Shown here piece by piece: positions 8,067 to 15,750 of a stretch of DNA of 64,000 nucleotides; the stretch's first letter is position 1, and each line of letters opens with the position of its first letter. Source of the DNA: Aestuariibius violaceus. Its GTDB lineage: Bacteria > Pseudomonadota > Alphaproteobacteria > Rhodobacterales > Rhodobacteraceae. Made by a program: the position numbers and the translations under genes. Below the pieces are notes generated by a model, which did not search any database, had not been told where the DNA came from, and worked only from the letters and a program-made list of their open reading frames with translations. Where the stretch lies: positions 372,001 to 436,000 of the forward strand of contig NZ_JBFONT020000002.1 in the NCBI RefSeq assembly GCF_040779325.2. The letters are read 5' to 3'.

Positions 8067-9293
8067 ATGACCCTCGCCGATACGACAGCCCCTCTAGAGG
8101 ACGACCGCCGCGCAAAGCGGAACGTCGCGGTGCTGGTGGCGGCGCAGGCGTTCCTCGGCAGCCAGATCACGATGATCTTCGTGGTCGGCGGCCTCGTCGG
8201 CCAGTCGATCTCGCCCAATCCGTGCCTCGCGACCCTGCCGATCTCGATGATCGTCTTCGGGTCGATGACGACCGCACCGTGGCTCTCGCAGATCATGCAG
8301 CGCTTCGGCCGGCAAACCGGCTTTCTGATCGGCGGCGCGGGCGGGCTCGCAGGCTCCGCCATCGCCGCCTACGGGCTTTCGCTCGGCAATTTCTGGATCT
8401 TCCTCGCGGGCAGCTACCTGACGGGCATCTACATGTCGGCTCAGGGATTCTATCGCTTCGCCGCCGCCGACACGGCGTCGGAGGTCTTCCGCCCCAAGGC
8501 GATCTCCTACGTCATGGCGGGCGGCCTCATCTCGGCGCTGATCGGCCCGCAACTCGTCAAGGTCACCGACGATATCTTCGCCGTCCCGTTCCTCGGCACC
8601 TACCTCGTCGCGATGGCGATCAACGTGATCGGCATGGCGCTGTTCTTCGCCCTCGACATCCCCAAGCCGCCCGTGGCCGATGCTTCCACCCCCGCCTCCC
8701 GCTCGCGATGGGAGCTTCTGAAGACGCCCAGGATCGCGGTCGCCGTCATCTGCGCCATGGTCAGCTATGCTTTGATGAACCTCGTCATGACGTCGACCCC
8801 GCTCGCCGTCGTGGGCTGCGGTTTCACGGTGGGCAACGCGTCGGACGTGGTCACCGCCCATGTCATCGCCATGTTCGCGCCGAGCTTCTTCACCGGCCAC
8901 CTGATCGCCCGCTATGGCGCGACAAAGATCGTGGCCAGCGGCCTCGTCATCCTCGCTGCAGGGGGCGCCGTTGCCCTCTCGGGCATCGAGCTTTTCAACT
9001 TCTTCGGCGCGCTCGTCCTCCTGGGCATCGGCTGGAATTTCGGCTTCATCGGGGCGACGACGATGCTCGCCTCCGCCCATGCCCCGCATGAGCGTGGCCG
9101 GGTCCAGGGAATGAACGATGCGCTGGTCTTCGGTTGCGTCACGCTGGCCTCGCTGGCCTCGGGCGGGCTGATGAACTGCTCCGGCGGCACCGCGGCGGAG
9201 GGGTGGAATGCCGTCAACCTCGCCATGGCACCCTTTCTCGTCCTTGCGGGCGGCGCGCTGATCTGGCTGGCGCTGCGGCCCCGCTCCAGCTGA
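8067..9293 (+). CDS. MFS transporter
   Basis: A 408-residue integral membrane protein with about 12 hydrophobic segments and a central loop around 205-220, typical of the major facilitator superfamily. Short basic motifs such as MQRFGRQTG after the second segment fit the MFS A-motif position. Starting 40 bp after cobB and only 2 bp before the next gene, it probably belongs to the same transcript. The substrate cannot be read from sequence. Confidence 0.9.
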   Translation: MTLADTTAPLEDDRRAKRNVAVLVAAQAFLGSQITMIFVVGGLVGQSISPNPCLATLPISMIVFGSMTTAPWLSQIMQRFGRQTGFLIGGAGGLAGSAIAAYGLSLGNFWIFLAGSYLTGIYMSAQGFYRFAAADTASEVFRPKAISYVMAGGLISALIGPQLVKVTDDIFAVPFLGTYLVAMAINVIGMALFFALDIPKPPVADASTPASRSRWELLKTPRIAVAVICAMVSYALMNLVMTSTPLAVVGCGFTVGNASDVVTAHVIAMFAPSFFTGHLIARYGATKIVASGLVILAAGGAVALSGIELFNFFGALVLLGIGWNFGFIGATTMLASAHAPHERGRVQGMNDALVFGCVTLASLASGGLMNCSGGTAAEGWNAVNLAMAPFLVLAGGALIWLALRPRSS

Positions 9294-9294
9294 G

Positions 9295-9984
9295 ATGTTC
9301 CGCCGCCAGCCGCTCGTCAGCGCTGATATGGCGGACTGGACCGCCGACAATTTCGACTGGGCCACGCCCGCCCTGCCCCATCCGGCGCCGCTGATCCTGC
9401 CGACGAAGGACTTTTTCAAGGCCGGGCGCGGCGAAGACCATGCGACTGCCATAGCGGTAACCGACGACATCAAGCGCCATCTGCAGATCACGCGGCCGAT
9501 CGAACTCGAAGCGATCCTCGACGTGCCGGAAGAGTTCCAGCACAGTTATCAGGCCACAGGCGCCGCCGCGGGCACCTACCACTACGACGAAGAAACCCCG
9601 CTGATCCGTTATGCTCCGCGCCTGCTGCGCCGGCCGGTCAGCTTCATCAACGTCATGGCGCACGAGCTGATGCACGACAAGCTGGCCGGCCGGGAGCACC
9701 TGATCCCCGGCGGTATCGCGGTGCATGAGCTTGCCACAGATCTGCACTGCATCATCTGGGGCTTCGGCGTCTTCCAGCTGGAAGATGCCGAACAGAGCGG
9801 CTGGTCCGGCTACATGACACAGGCCTCCCGCGCTTGGGCGCTGGCGGAATTCCTCGCACGGAATGGACATGGCGCCGAAGAAGCGCTGTCGCATCTCTCG
9901 CCGCGGCCAAAACGCTTGTTGAAACGGGCGGTGGCGGAGTTCGCCGCGGCGGGAGTGGCGGGTGGCGGAGCGTCCCCGCGCTGA
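9295..9984 (+). CDS. Uncharacterised protein with HExxH metal-site motif
   Basis: A 229-residue soluble protein that I do not recognise. The notable feature is MAHELMHDK with HELMH at 123-127, followed by HEL at 144-146 whose E145 could be the third ligand of a gluzincin-like zinc site. No signal peptide or membrane segment is seen. The stop of the MFS gene is 2 bp upstream, so it is almost certainly co-transcribed with it. It may be a metallopeptidase or a non-proteolytic metal protein; the C-terminal 40 residues are Ala/Gly/Arg-rich. Confidence 0.8.
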   Translation: MFRRQPLVSADMADWTADNFDWATPALPHPAPLILPTKDFFKAGRGEDHATAIAVTDDIKRHLQITRPIELEAILDVPEEFQHSYQATGAAAGTYHYDEETPLIRYAPRLLRRPVSFINVMAHELMHDKLAGREHLIPGGIAVHELATDLHCIIWGFGVFQLEDAEQSGWSGYMTQASRAWALAEFLARNGHGAEEALSHLSPRPKRLLKRAVAEFAAAGVAGGGASPR

Positions 9985-10130
9985 CGCGCGGACCCGCACC
10001 CCTGCGGGGAGCGGGACGCAGCAGGCGGGGTTGACGCCTTGTATCGGATCGAGGGAGTGGTTCGCGCGAGGGGGTCTTCGACCCTTCGGGCCTGAAAGGC
10101 TCCACCGGAGCTCTTCTCAGACGGCCCTCG

Positions 10131-10165
10131 GCCTCCGGCGGGGATATTTGGGAGGCAAAGACGAA
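10131..10165. repeat. Second copy of extragenic repeat word
   Basis: GCCTCCGGCGGGGATATTTG at 10131-10150 matches the minus-strand reading of 6648-6628 at nearly every position. It lies in the 192-bp gap between the HExxH gene and the 3' end of soxR, which converge here. Confidence 0.65.
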
Positions 10166-10176
10166 TGCGGAGCCCT

Positions 10177-10632
10177 TCAATCCGGCGGCCGGTCGCCCTT
10201 GAGGTAGCGTGGGCCGGGGCCGTGGCGGCGGGCGCGGTCCTCAGGGTTGTAGAGCTTGCAGCTTTTCAGCGACAGGCAGCCGCAGCCGATACAGCCGTCG
10301 AGCTTGTCCCGCAGGACCTCCAGCCGCGTAATCCTCTGGTCGATATCCGCCCGGAAACCACCCGCGATCCGGCCCCAATCGGCCTTGGTCGGCGAGCGGC
10401 CTTCCGGCAGGCCATCAAGAACCTCCGCAATCCGTGACAGCGGGAAGCCGAGCTCCTGTGCGATCATCACGAAAGACAGCCGCCTTATATCCGCCCGGTC
10501 ATAGCGGCGGTGCCCGCCCTTGTTCCTCAGCGGCCGGACCAGCCCCTTCGTCTCGTAGAACCGGATGGCGGAGACGGCGAGGCCGGTCCGGTCCGCGAGA
10601 TCTCCGATCGTTAGGCCGGGCTGTCGGGTCAT
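10177..10632 (-). CDS. soxR: Redox-sensitive MerR-family activator SoxR
   Basis: A 151-residue MerR-family regulator with an N-terminal winged helix (LTIGDLADRTGLAVSAIRFY) and a [2Fe-2S] cluster motif CIGCGCLSLKSC at C114, C117, C119 and C125. Oxidation of the cluster by redox-active compounds or superoxide turns SoxR into an activator. ATG at 10632 gives the family N-terminus. It is divergent from a VOC gene, and a SoxR-type box lies in the gap, so that neighbour is the probable target; no soxS is seen, as expected outside enterobacteria. Confidence 0.95.
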   Translation of the reverse strand: MTRQPGLTIGDLADRTGLAVSAIRFYETKGLVRPLRNKGGHRRYDRADIRRLSFVMIAQELGFPLSRIAEVLDGLPEGRSPTKADWGRIAGGFRADIDQRITRLEVLRDKLDGCIGCGCLSLKSCKLYNPEDRARRHGPGPRYLKGDRPPD

Positions 10633-10637
10633 GGCGC

Positions 10638-10668
10638 TTGATCTCAAGTTAGGTTGAGGAATTATCCA
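10638..10668 (+). promoter_or_regulatory. SoxR box in an overlong MerR-type promoter
   Basis: TCTCAAGTTAGGTTGAGG at 10642-10659 matches the classical SoxR operator CCTCAAGTTAACTTGAGG at 15 of 18 positions. It lies between a possible -35 TTGATC (10638-10643) and -10 TATCCA (10663-10668) separated by 19 bp, the overlong spacing typical of MerR-activated promoters. It points to the VOC gene at 10701. Confidence 0.8.
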
Positions 10669-10700
10669 TGATTCGCCAAGGTAATGACAGGAGAGATCAG

Positions 10701-11075
10701 ATGGCGATGTTGGAACATGTAAACGTGACCGTGGCCGACCCGGCGGCCACGGCCGAGATGCTCTGCGACCTTTTCGGCTGGCGTATCCGTTGGGAGGGGG
10801 ACGCGATGGTGAGCGGCCATACCAAACATGTGGGCGGAGACGACTTCTACCTCGCCATCTTCTCTCCGGGCGAGACCGAACCCGGCGACGGGCGCTACCA
10901 GCGGCGCGGCGCGCTCAACCATCTGGGCGTCGTGGTCGATGACCTCGACGGTGCCGAAGAGAAGGTCAAGGCGCACGGCTACACGCCCGTCAGCCACGCC
11001 GCCTACGAGCCCGGGCGGCGCTTCTACTTCACCGAAGAGAACGGGATCGAGATCGAGGTGGTCAGCTACGCCTGA
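10701..11075 (+). CDS. VOC (glyoxalase/dioxygenase fold) protein
   Basis: A 124-residue single-domain vicinal-oxygen-chelate protein: MLEHVNVTVADPAATAEML at the start, NHLGVVVDDLDGAEEKV in the middle and FYFTEENGIEIEVVSY at the end give the two beta-alpha-beta-beta-beta units with H and E ligands in the usual places. ATG at 10701 has AGGAGA upstream and is preferred over the ATG at 10668, which would overlap the promoter. The SoxR box suggests induction by redox stress, perhaps for detoxifying electrophiles or antibiotics. The substrate is unknown. Confidence 0.88.
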   Translation: MAMLEHVNVTVADPAATAEMLCDLFGWRIRWEGDAMVSGHTKHVGGDDFYLAIFSPGETEPGDGRYQRRGALNHLGVVVDDLDGAEEKVKAHGYTPVSHAAYEPGRRFYFTEENGIEIEVVSYA

Positions 11076-11462
11076 TTACGGGGCCAGAAGATGCGCGAGG
11101 CTGATCGCCGGGATGGCGACGGCCAGCGCAACTGCGATGGCAAGGAACGGCAGGCCAAGGGTCGCAATCCGGCCCGCTTTGTCGCCGCCCTGAAGACGCC
11201 GCATGACCGGGTTGACCAGCGCGACGACGTAGCCCGCCACCAGCGACCCGGCGACCCCCGCCCGGGGTGGCGCGCTCGCCGCGTTCTGCGCGTCGAGCGG
11301 CACATTCATTTGCAGCCACAGCACATAGGCCATCAGCGCGATGCACCCGCCGAAGAAGACCATCCCGAAGGTCGCGGACCCGTGGCGCAGCACGAGGTAC
11401 ACCGGCATCCCCAGCGCGATGCCGTAAAACCCGGCGAAGAAGGCAAGTTGAGCAGTCGTCAT
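11076..11462 (-). CDS. Small membrane protein, unknown function
   Basis: A 128-residue protein with four hydrophobic segments (about 5-25, 33-52, 70-90, 100-125). I do not recognise a family with certainty. Its stop abuts the stop of the VOC gene (convergent). ATG at 11462 is chosen, 11483 being an alternative; neither has a strong ribosome site. Confidence 0.65.
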   Translation of the reverse strand: MTTAQLAFFAGFYGIALGMPVYLVLRHGSATFGMVFFGGCIALMAYVLWLQMNVPLDAQNAASAPPRAGVAGSLVAGYVVALVNPVMRRLQGGDKAGRIATLGLPFLAIAVALAVAIPAISLAHLLAP

Positions 11463-11551
11463 CGGCGGCACGGTTGGGCGCATGGTGCCGGTCTGTCAAG
11501 CCGCCCGGAAAGGGTTGCGCGCGGGGTGTGTCTTTCTGTAGAGGGGTGCCC

Positions 11552-11590
11552 ATGACGACCTGCTGCATCATCCGCTGCATTATCCGCTGA
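11552..11590 (+). CDS. Cysteine-codon leader peptide of cysS
   Basis: A 12-codon ORF encoding MTTCCIIRCIIR with a good ribosome site GAGGGG (11541-11546) five bases before the ATG. Three of twelve codons are TGC (11561, 11564, 11576), and the last eight codons are a direct repeat (CIIR-CIIR). It ends 71 bp before cysteinyl-tRNA synthetase. A Cys-rich leader in front of cysS is what a ribosome-mediated sensor of charged tRNA-Cys would look like. I infer an attenuation role; no experiment is visible here. Confidence 0.75.
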   Translation: MTTCCIIRCIIR

Positions 11591-11597
11591 CACCAGT

Positions 11598-11655
11598 CGC
11601 GGGCCTTTCGTCGTATCCTCCTGATCCACACGATGTCACCGGCCCGCGGGGAGAG
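11598..11655 (+). promoter_or_regulatory. Stem abutting the cysS ribosome-binding site
   Basis: CGCGGGCC at 11598-11605 is the exact complement of GGCCCGCG at 11641-11648. The 3' arm runs directly into the cysS Shine-Dalgarno stretch GGGGAGAG (11648-11655). The 5' arm starts 7 nt after the leader stop codon, so a ribosome terminating on the leader would be expected to cover part of it. Confidence 0.6.
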
Positions 11656-11661
11656 ACCGCC

Positions 11662-13146
11662 ATGGGCCTGACCCTCTACAACACCAAGACCCGCCGGAAG
11701 GAGCCGTTCGCGCCGCTCGATCCCGAAAACGTGCGGATGTATGTCTGCGGGCCGACGGTGTACGACCGGGCGCATCTGGGCAACGCGCGGCCGGTGCTGG
11801 TCTTCGACGTGCTCTACCGGCTGTTGCGCCATCTCTATCCGAAGGTGACCTATGTCCGGAACTTCACGGATGTGGACGACAAGATCAACGCCACCGCCCT
11901 GGCCCGGAAGGAGGCCGGTGCGGAAGGCACGCTGGAAGAGCTGGTCCGCGAACGCTCGGACGAGACGATCCGCTGGTATCACGAGGACATGGAAGCGCTG
12001 GGCGCCCTCCGCCCGGATCATGAGCCGCGGGCCACGGCCTATATCGGCCAGATGATCGCGATGATCGAGGCGTTGATCGCCAACGGCCACGCCTATGCGG
12101 CAGAGGGCCACGTGCTGTTCTCGGTCGACAGCTACGGTGACTACGGCGCCCTCTCCGGCCGGACGGTCGAGGACATGATCGCCGGCGCCCGGGTCGAGGT
12201 CGCGCCCTACAAGCGCGACCCGATGGATTTCGTCCTCTGGAAGCCGTCGACCGACGAGTTGCCGGGCTGGGAGAGCCCCTGGGGCCGCGGCCGGCCCGGC
12301 TGGCATATCGAGTGCTCGGCCATGGCCTACGAGCTGCTGGGCGACACGTTCGACATCCACGGCGGCGGCATCGACCTGCAATTCCCCCACCACGAAAACG
12401 AGATCGCCCAGTCTAAATGCGCCGGGCACGGCTTCGCCAAGGTCTGGATGCACAACGAGATGCTGCAGGTCGAGGGCAAGAAGATGTCCAAGTCGCTGGG
12501 CAACTTCTTCACCGTGCGGGATCTGCTAGATCAGGGTATGCCCGGAAATAGGGGAGTGCCGGGACCGGTCATTCGGTTTGTCTTCCTACGCACCCACTAC
12601 CGTAAACCGATGAATTGGCGGCAGTCATTCGCGATAGAAGCAAGGAAGAAACTTGACCTTTGGGCACTTGAGGTATCGTTAAACTCTGACTTAGAGGCGG
12701 AGTTCACCTCTAACCGCGATGCATTCGTAAGACATCATGTCTCGAAAGATGTCGTTGAGGCACTTTGTGATGACCTCAACACACCTTTGGCTCTCAGCCA
12801 TATTTCCAGAATTTGGCAACCACTGGAGGGGCTGAACCGAGCAAGCTTGTCTTATTCCGAGATCATGGAGCAACACAGACGCCTTGTCGCAAGCTGTTTT
12901 ATTCTCGGCATCGACCTGTTCGAATATGCGCGCGAAAACTCAAATGAGAAGATCGACCTCTCCGAGTTTGAGATTCGACTCCAAGAAGCGCGTGAAGCCG
13001 CGATTGAGACTAAGGATTTCTCCGCGGTAGATGCGCTCAAGGCAATGCTTGTAAACTCAGGAGCCGAGGTGCGCATGAGCAAGGCAGGGGTCCAAGTGAT
13101 CGCCGGTCCAAACTTTGATCCGTCGAAGTTGGAGGTCCACAAGTGA
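11662..13146 (+). CDS. cysS: Cysteinyl-tRNA synthetase, mosaic composition
   Basis: A 494-residue class I synthetase that charges tRNA-Cys. The HIGH-type motif is CGPTVYDRAHLGNAR (29-43), zinc ligands are in HIECSAMAYELLG and FPHHENE, and the KMSKS loop is KKMSKSLGN (about 273). All catalytic parts lie in the first 290 residues, which are GC-rich like the neighbours. From about 12530 onward the composition falls to about 50% GC over several hundred bases, and the junction reads DQGMPGNRGVPGPVIRFVF, apparently with an insertion relative to the usual QG-PGxVIRFVF. The frame is intact, so it is probably functional with a replaced anticodon-binding domain. Confidence 0.95.
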   Translation: MGLTLYNTKTRRKEPFAPLDPENVRMYVCGPTVYDRAHLGNARPVLVFDVLYRLLRHLYPKVTYVRNFTDVDDKINATALARKEAGAEGTLEELVRERSDETIRWYHEDMEALGALRPDHEPRATAYIGQMIAMIEALIANGHAYAAEGHVLFSVDSYGDYGALSGRTVEDMIAGARVEVAPYKRDPMDFVLWKPSTDELPGWESPWGRGRPGWHIECSAMAYELLGDTFDIHGGGIDLQFPHHENEIAQSKCAGHGFAKVWMHNEMLQVEGKKMSKSLGNFFTVRDLLDQGMPGNRGVPGPVIRFVFLRTHYRKPMNWRQSFAIEARKKLDLWALEVSLNSDLEAEFTSNRDAFVRHHVSKDVVEALCDDLNTPLALSHISRIWQPLEGLNRASLSYSEIMEQHRRLVASCFILGIDLFEYARENSNEKIDLSEFEIRLQEAREAAIETKDFSAVDALKAMLVNSGAEVRMSKAGVQVIAGPNFDPSKLEVHK

Positions 13147-13179
13147 GCGTGCCCGTACCCAAGCTACACCAAACGAAGG

Positions 13180-13262
13180 TTCGCCCCCGGCCCGAGGGTG
13201 GGGGCGAATTCGCCCCCGCCCTGGGGGGCGGGTCGGGGGCGAACCGGGCCGCAAGCGGCCCG
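13180..13262. terminator. Three consecutive GC hairpins after cysS
   Basis: Inverted repeats TTCGCCCCC/GGGGGCGAA at 13180-13208, TTCGCCCCCG/CGGGGGCGAA at 13209-13243, and CGGGCCGC-AA-GCGGCCCG at 13245-13262 follow the cysS stop by 33 nt. The first two begin and end with the same word, so they look duplicated. They probably end cysS transcription. The 268-bp gap holds no gene. Confidence 0.65.
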
Positions 13263-13414
13263 AGGGAAATAGCAGTCAAATGCTTCACTCTGTCTGCGCT
13301 TTTTCGAGGCACTGAACCAGAGGTCCCGGCTCAACGCCCAGACGACGTGTCGTGGAACGGCCGTTGGTGCGCTCCTAAGAGGTCCGCCGCCCGAAGCCAC
13401 GACGGAGCGACCTG

Positions 13415-15037
13415 ATGCCTGACCGCCTCTACCTCTACGACACCACGCTGCGCGACGGACAGCAGACCCACGGCGTCCAGTTCTCGACCTCAGAGAAGCA
13501 GCGCATCGCCAAGGCTCTCGACGCGCTCGGCATCGACTATGTCGAAGGCGGCTGGCCCGGCGCCAACCCCACCGACAGCGCGTTCTTCGATGCCGCCCCC
13601 ACGCTCACCGCCCGCCTCGCCGCCTTCGGGATGACCAAGCGCGCGGGCCGCTCGGCCGAAAACGACGACGTCCTCGCCGCCGTCCTCAACGCGGGCACCG
13701 ACACCGTCTGCCTCGTGGGCAAGACCGACACGACCCATGTCAGCGGCGCGCTCGGGATCTCGAAGGAGGAGAACCTCGAGAACATCCGCGCCTCCATCGC
13801 CCATGTCACCGCAAAGGGCCGCGAGGCGATCTTCGACGCCGAACATTTCTTCGACGGTTTCGCCACCGATCCCGCCTATGCCGCCCTCGCCGCCCGCACC
13901 GGCTATGAAGCCGGCGCCCGCTGGGTCGTCCTCTGCGACACGAATGGCGGCGCCATGCCGCAAGAGATCACCGCCGGGATCCGCGCCGTCATCGACGTGG
14001 GCGTCCCGGGCGACCATATCGGCATCCACACCCACGACGACACAGGCCAGGCGGTCGCCAACTCGCTCGCCGCCATCGACGCGGGCGCCCGCCAGATCCA
14101 GGGCACGCTGAACGGCCTGGGCGAGCGCTGCGGCAACGCCAACCTCACGACGCTCATCCCGACGCTCGTCCTCAAACCCGCCTTCGCCGACCGCTTCGAA
14201 ACCGGCGTGACCGAAGACGCGCTGGCCGAACTTCGCCACATCTCCCGCCTGCTCGACGACATCCTCAACCGCGTCCCGGTCAAGCAGGCACCCTATGTCG
14301 GCGCGTCGGCCTTCGTCCACAAGGCGGGCCTCCATGCCAGCGCCATCGCCAAGGACCCGTCGCTCTACGAACATGTGGAGCCTGCCGCGGTCGGCAATGC
14401 CCGCGTCGTGCCGATGTCGAACCAGGCGGGCCAGTCGAACCTGCGCGCCCGCCTCAAGGAGGCCGGGATCGAGGTGGCCAAGGACGACCCCGCCCTCGGC
14501 CGCATCCTTGATACGGTCAAGGCGCGCGAGGCGGCGGGCTATTCCTACGACACCGCCCAGGGCTCGTTCGAGCTGCTGGCGCTCGCCGAACTCGGCCGCC
14601 TCCCCGACTTCTTCGAGGTCAAACGCTACCGGGTCACGGTCGAACGCCGCAAGAACCGCTACGACCGGATGGTTTCGGTCTCCGAGGCCGTCGTCGTCGT
14701 CAAGATCGGTGACCAGAAGATGCTCTCGGTCAGCGAGTCGATGGATGTCGAAGGCCGCGACCGCGGCCCCGTGAACGCGCTGGCCAAGGCGCTGGCCAAG
14801 GATCTCGGCCCTTACCAAAGCCTCGTCGAAGACATACGTCTGGTCGACTTCAAGGTGCGGATCACGGATGGAGGGACCGAGGCGGTGACGCGCGTCATCA
14901 TCGACAGCGAAGACGGCGCCGGACGGCGCTGGTCGACCGTCGGCGTCAGCGCGAATATCGTCGACGCCAGCTTCGAGGCGCTGCTCGACGCTGTCCGCTG
15001 GAAGCTGGTCCGCGACGGGGCCAAGACCGCCGCATGA
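13415..15037 (+). CDS. cimA: Citramalate synthase
   Basis: A 540-residue member of the 2-isopropylmalate/citramalate synthase family, condensing pyruvate and acetyl-CoA to citramalate for threonine-independent isoleucine synthesis. The TIM barrel opens with LYDTTLRDGQQTHGVQFS and has the metal ligands in HTHDDTGQAVANS (about 205). NGLGERCGNANL and the C-terminal regulatory domain are present. The length, about 540, fits the CimA branch better than LeuA. The downstream methyltransferase overlaps by ATGA. Confidence 0.93.
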   Translation: MPDRLYLYDTTLRDGQQTHGVQFSTSEKQRIAKALDALGIDYVEGGWPGANPTDSAFFDAAPTLTARLAAFGMTKRAGRSAENDDVLAAVLNAGTDTVCLVGKTDTTHVSGALGISKEENLENIRASIAHVTAKGREAIFDAEHFFDGFATDPAYAALAARTGYEAGARWVVLCDTNGGAMPQEITAGIRAVIDVGVPGDHIGIHTHDDTGQAVANSLAAIDAGARQIQGTLNGLGERCGNANLTTLIPTLVLKPAFADRFETGVTEDALAELRHISRLLDDILNRVPVKQAPYVGASAFVHKAGLHASAIAKDPSLYEHVEPAAVGNARVVPMSNQAGQSNLRARLKEAGIEVAKDDPALGRILDTVKAREAAGYSYDTAQGSFELLALAELGRLPDFFEVKRYRVTVERRKNRYDRMVSVSEAVVVVKIGDQKMLSVSESMDVEGRDRGPVNALAKALAKDLGPYQSLVEDIRLVDFKVRITDGGTEAVTRVIIDSEDGAGRRWSTVGVSANIVDASFEALLDAVRWKLVRDGAKTAA

Positions 15038-15750
15038 ATTGGGACGCCTTTTTCACCCTCCACCGCGACCTCCCGCGCGAGGGGCCCGGCACGGCGGATG
15101 ACGTGCGCTGGGTGCTCGACACCGCCGGGATAACCGGGCCCGTCACCGTGCTCGACGCCGCCTGCGGCCCCGGCGCCGATACGGAAACGCTGGCCGACGC
15201 CCTGCCGGATGCACAGATCCACGGCATCGAAAAGACCCCCCATTTCGTCACGGAGGCGCAGGCCCGTACCGCCCGCTTCGGCCCCCGCGTCCGGATCACC
15301 GAAGGCGACATGGCCAACCCGCAAGGCGGACCGTTCGATTTCATCTGTTCCGCCGGTGCCGTCTACTTCCTCGGCATCACCGAAGCGCTGACCGCCTGGC
15401 GCTCCCACCTGCGCCCCGGCGGCGCCGTCGCCTTCTCTGAACCTTGCCTCTTCCAGACCCCGGCATCCGACGACGCCCTCGCCTTCTGGGAGGGCTACCC
15501 CACCACTGACGCCACAGGCATCGCCGACCGTGTCACAGCTGCAGGCTACCGCACCATCGCGACCCGCAAGGTCAGCGACCAAGGTTGGGAGGACTACTTC
15601 CAGGGCGTCGAAATCCGCGCCAAGGCTCTCGAACCCGACGCTGACCCGGACCTCGCCGACATCATCGCCCAAGCGCGCAAGGAAGCCGCCGACTGGCGCC
15701 GTCTGAAGGACCAGACCGGCTACCTCCTGACGATCGCGCGCCCCGCATGA
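15034..15750 (+). CDS. Class I SAM-dependent methyltransferase
   Basis: A 238-residue Rossmann-fold methyltransferase. Motif I is VLDAACGPGADTETLADAL (about 37-55) and the acidic end of beta 2 is IHGIEKTP; FDFICSAGAVYFLG is motif IV. No transmembrane part. It is coupled to cimA (15034-15037 overlap) and to the next gene (15747-15750 overlap), so all three are one operon. The substrate cannot be told. Confidence 0.9.
   Translation: MNWDAFFTLHRDLPREGPGTADDVRWVLDTAGITGPVTVLDAACGPGADTETLADALPDAQIHGIEKTPHFVTEAQARTARFGPRVRITEGDMANPQGGPFDFICSAGAVYFLGITEALTAWRSHLRPGGAVAFSEPCLFQTPASDDALAFWEGYPTTDATGIADRVTAAGYRTIATRKVSDQGWEDYFQGVEIRAKALEPDADPDLADIIAQARKEAADWRRLKDQTGYLLTIARPA

Noticed and set aside
8094..9491. 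465-codon minus-strand ORF opposite the MFS gene
   Set aside because: Charged, low-complexity translation typical of antisense frames; the plus strand has a good 12-segment transporter.
13490..14818. 442-codon minus-strand ORF opposite cimA
   Set aside because: Citramalate synthase motifs on the plus strand are unambiguous; the antisense translation is low complexity.
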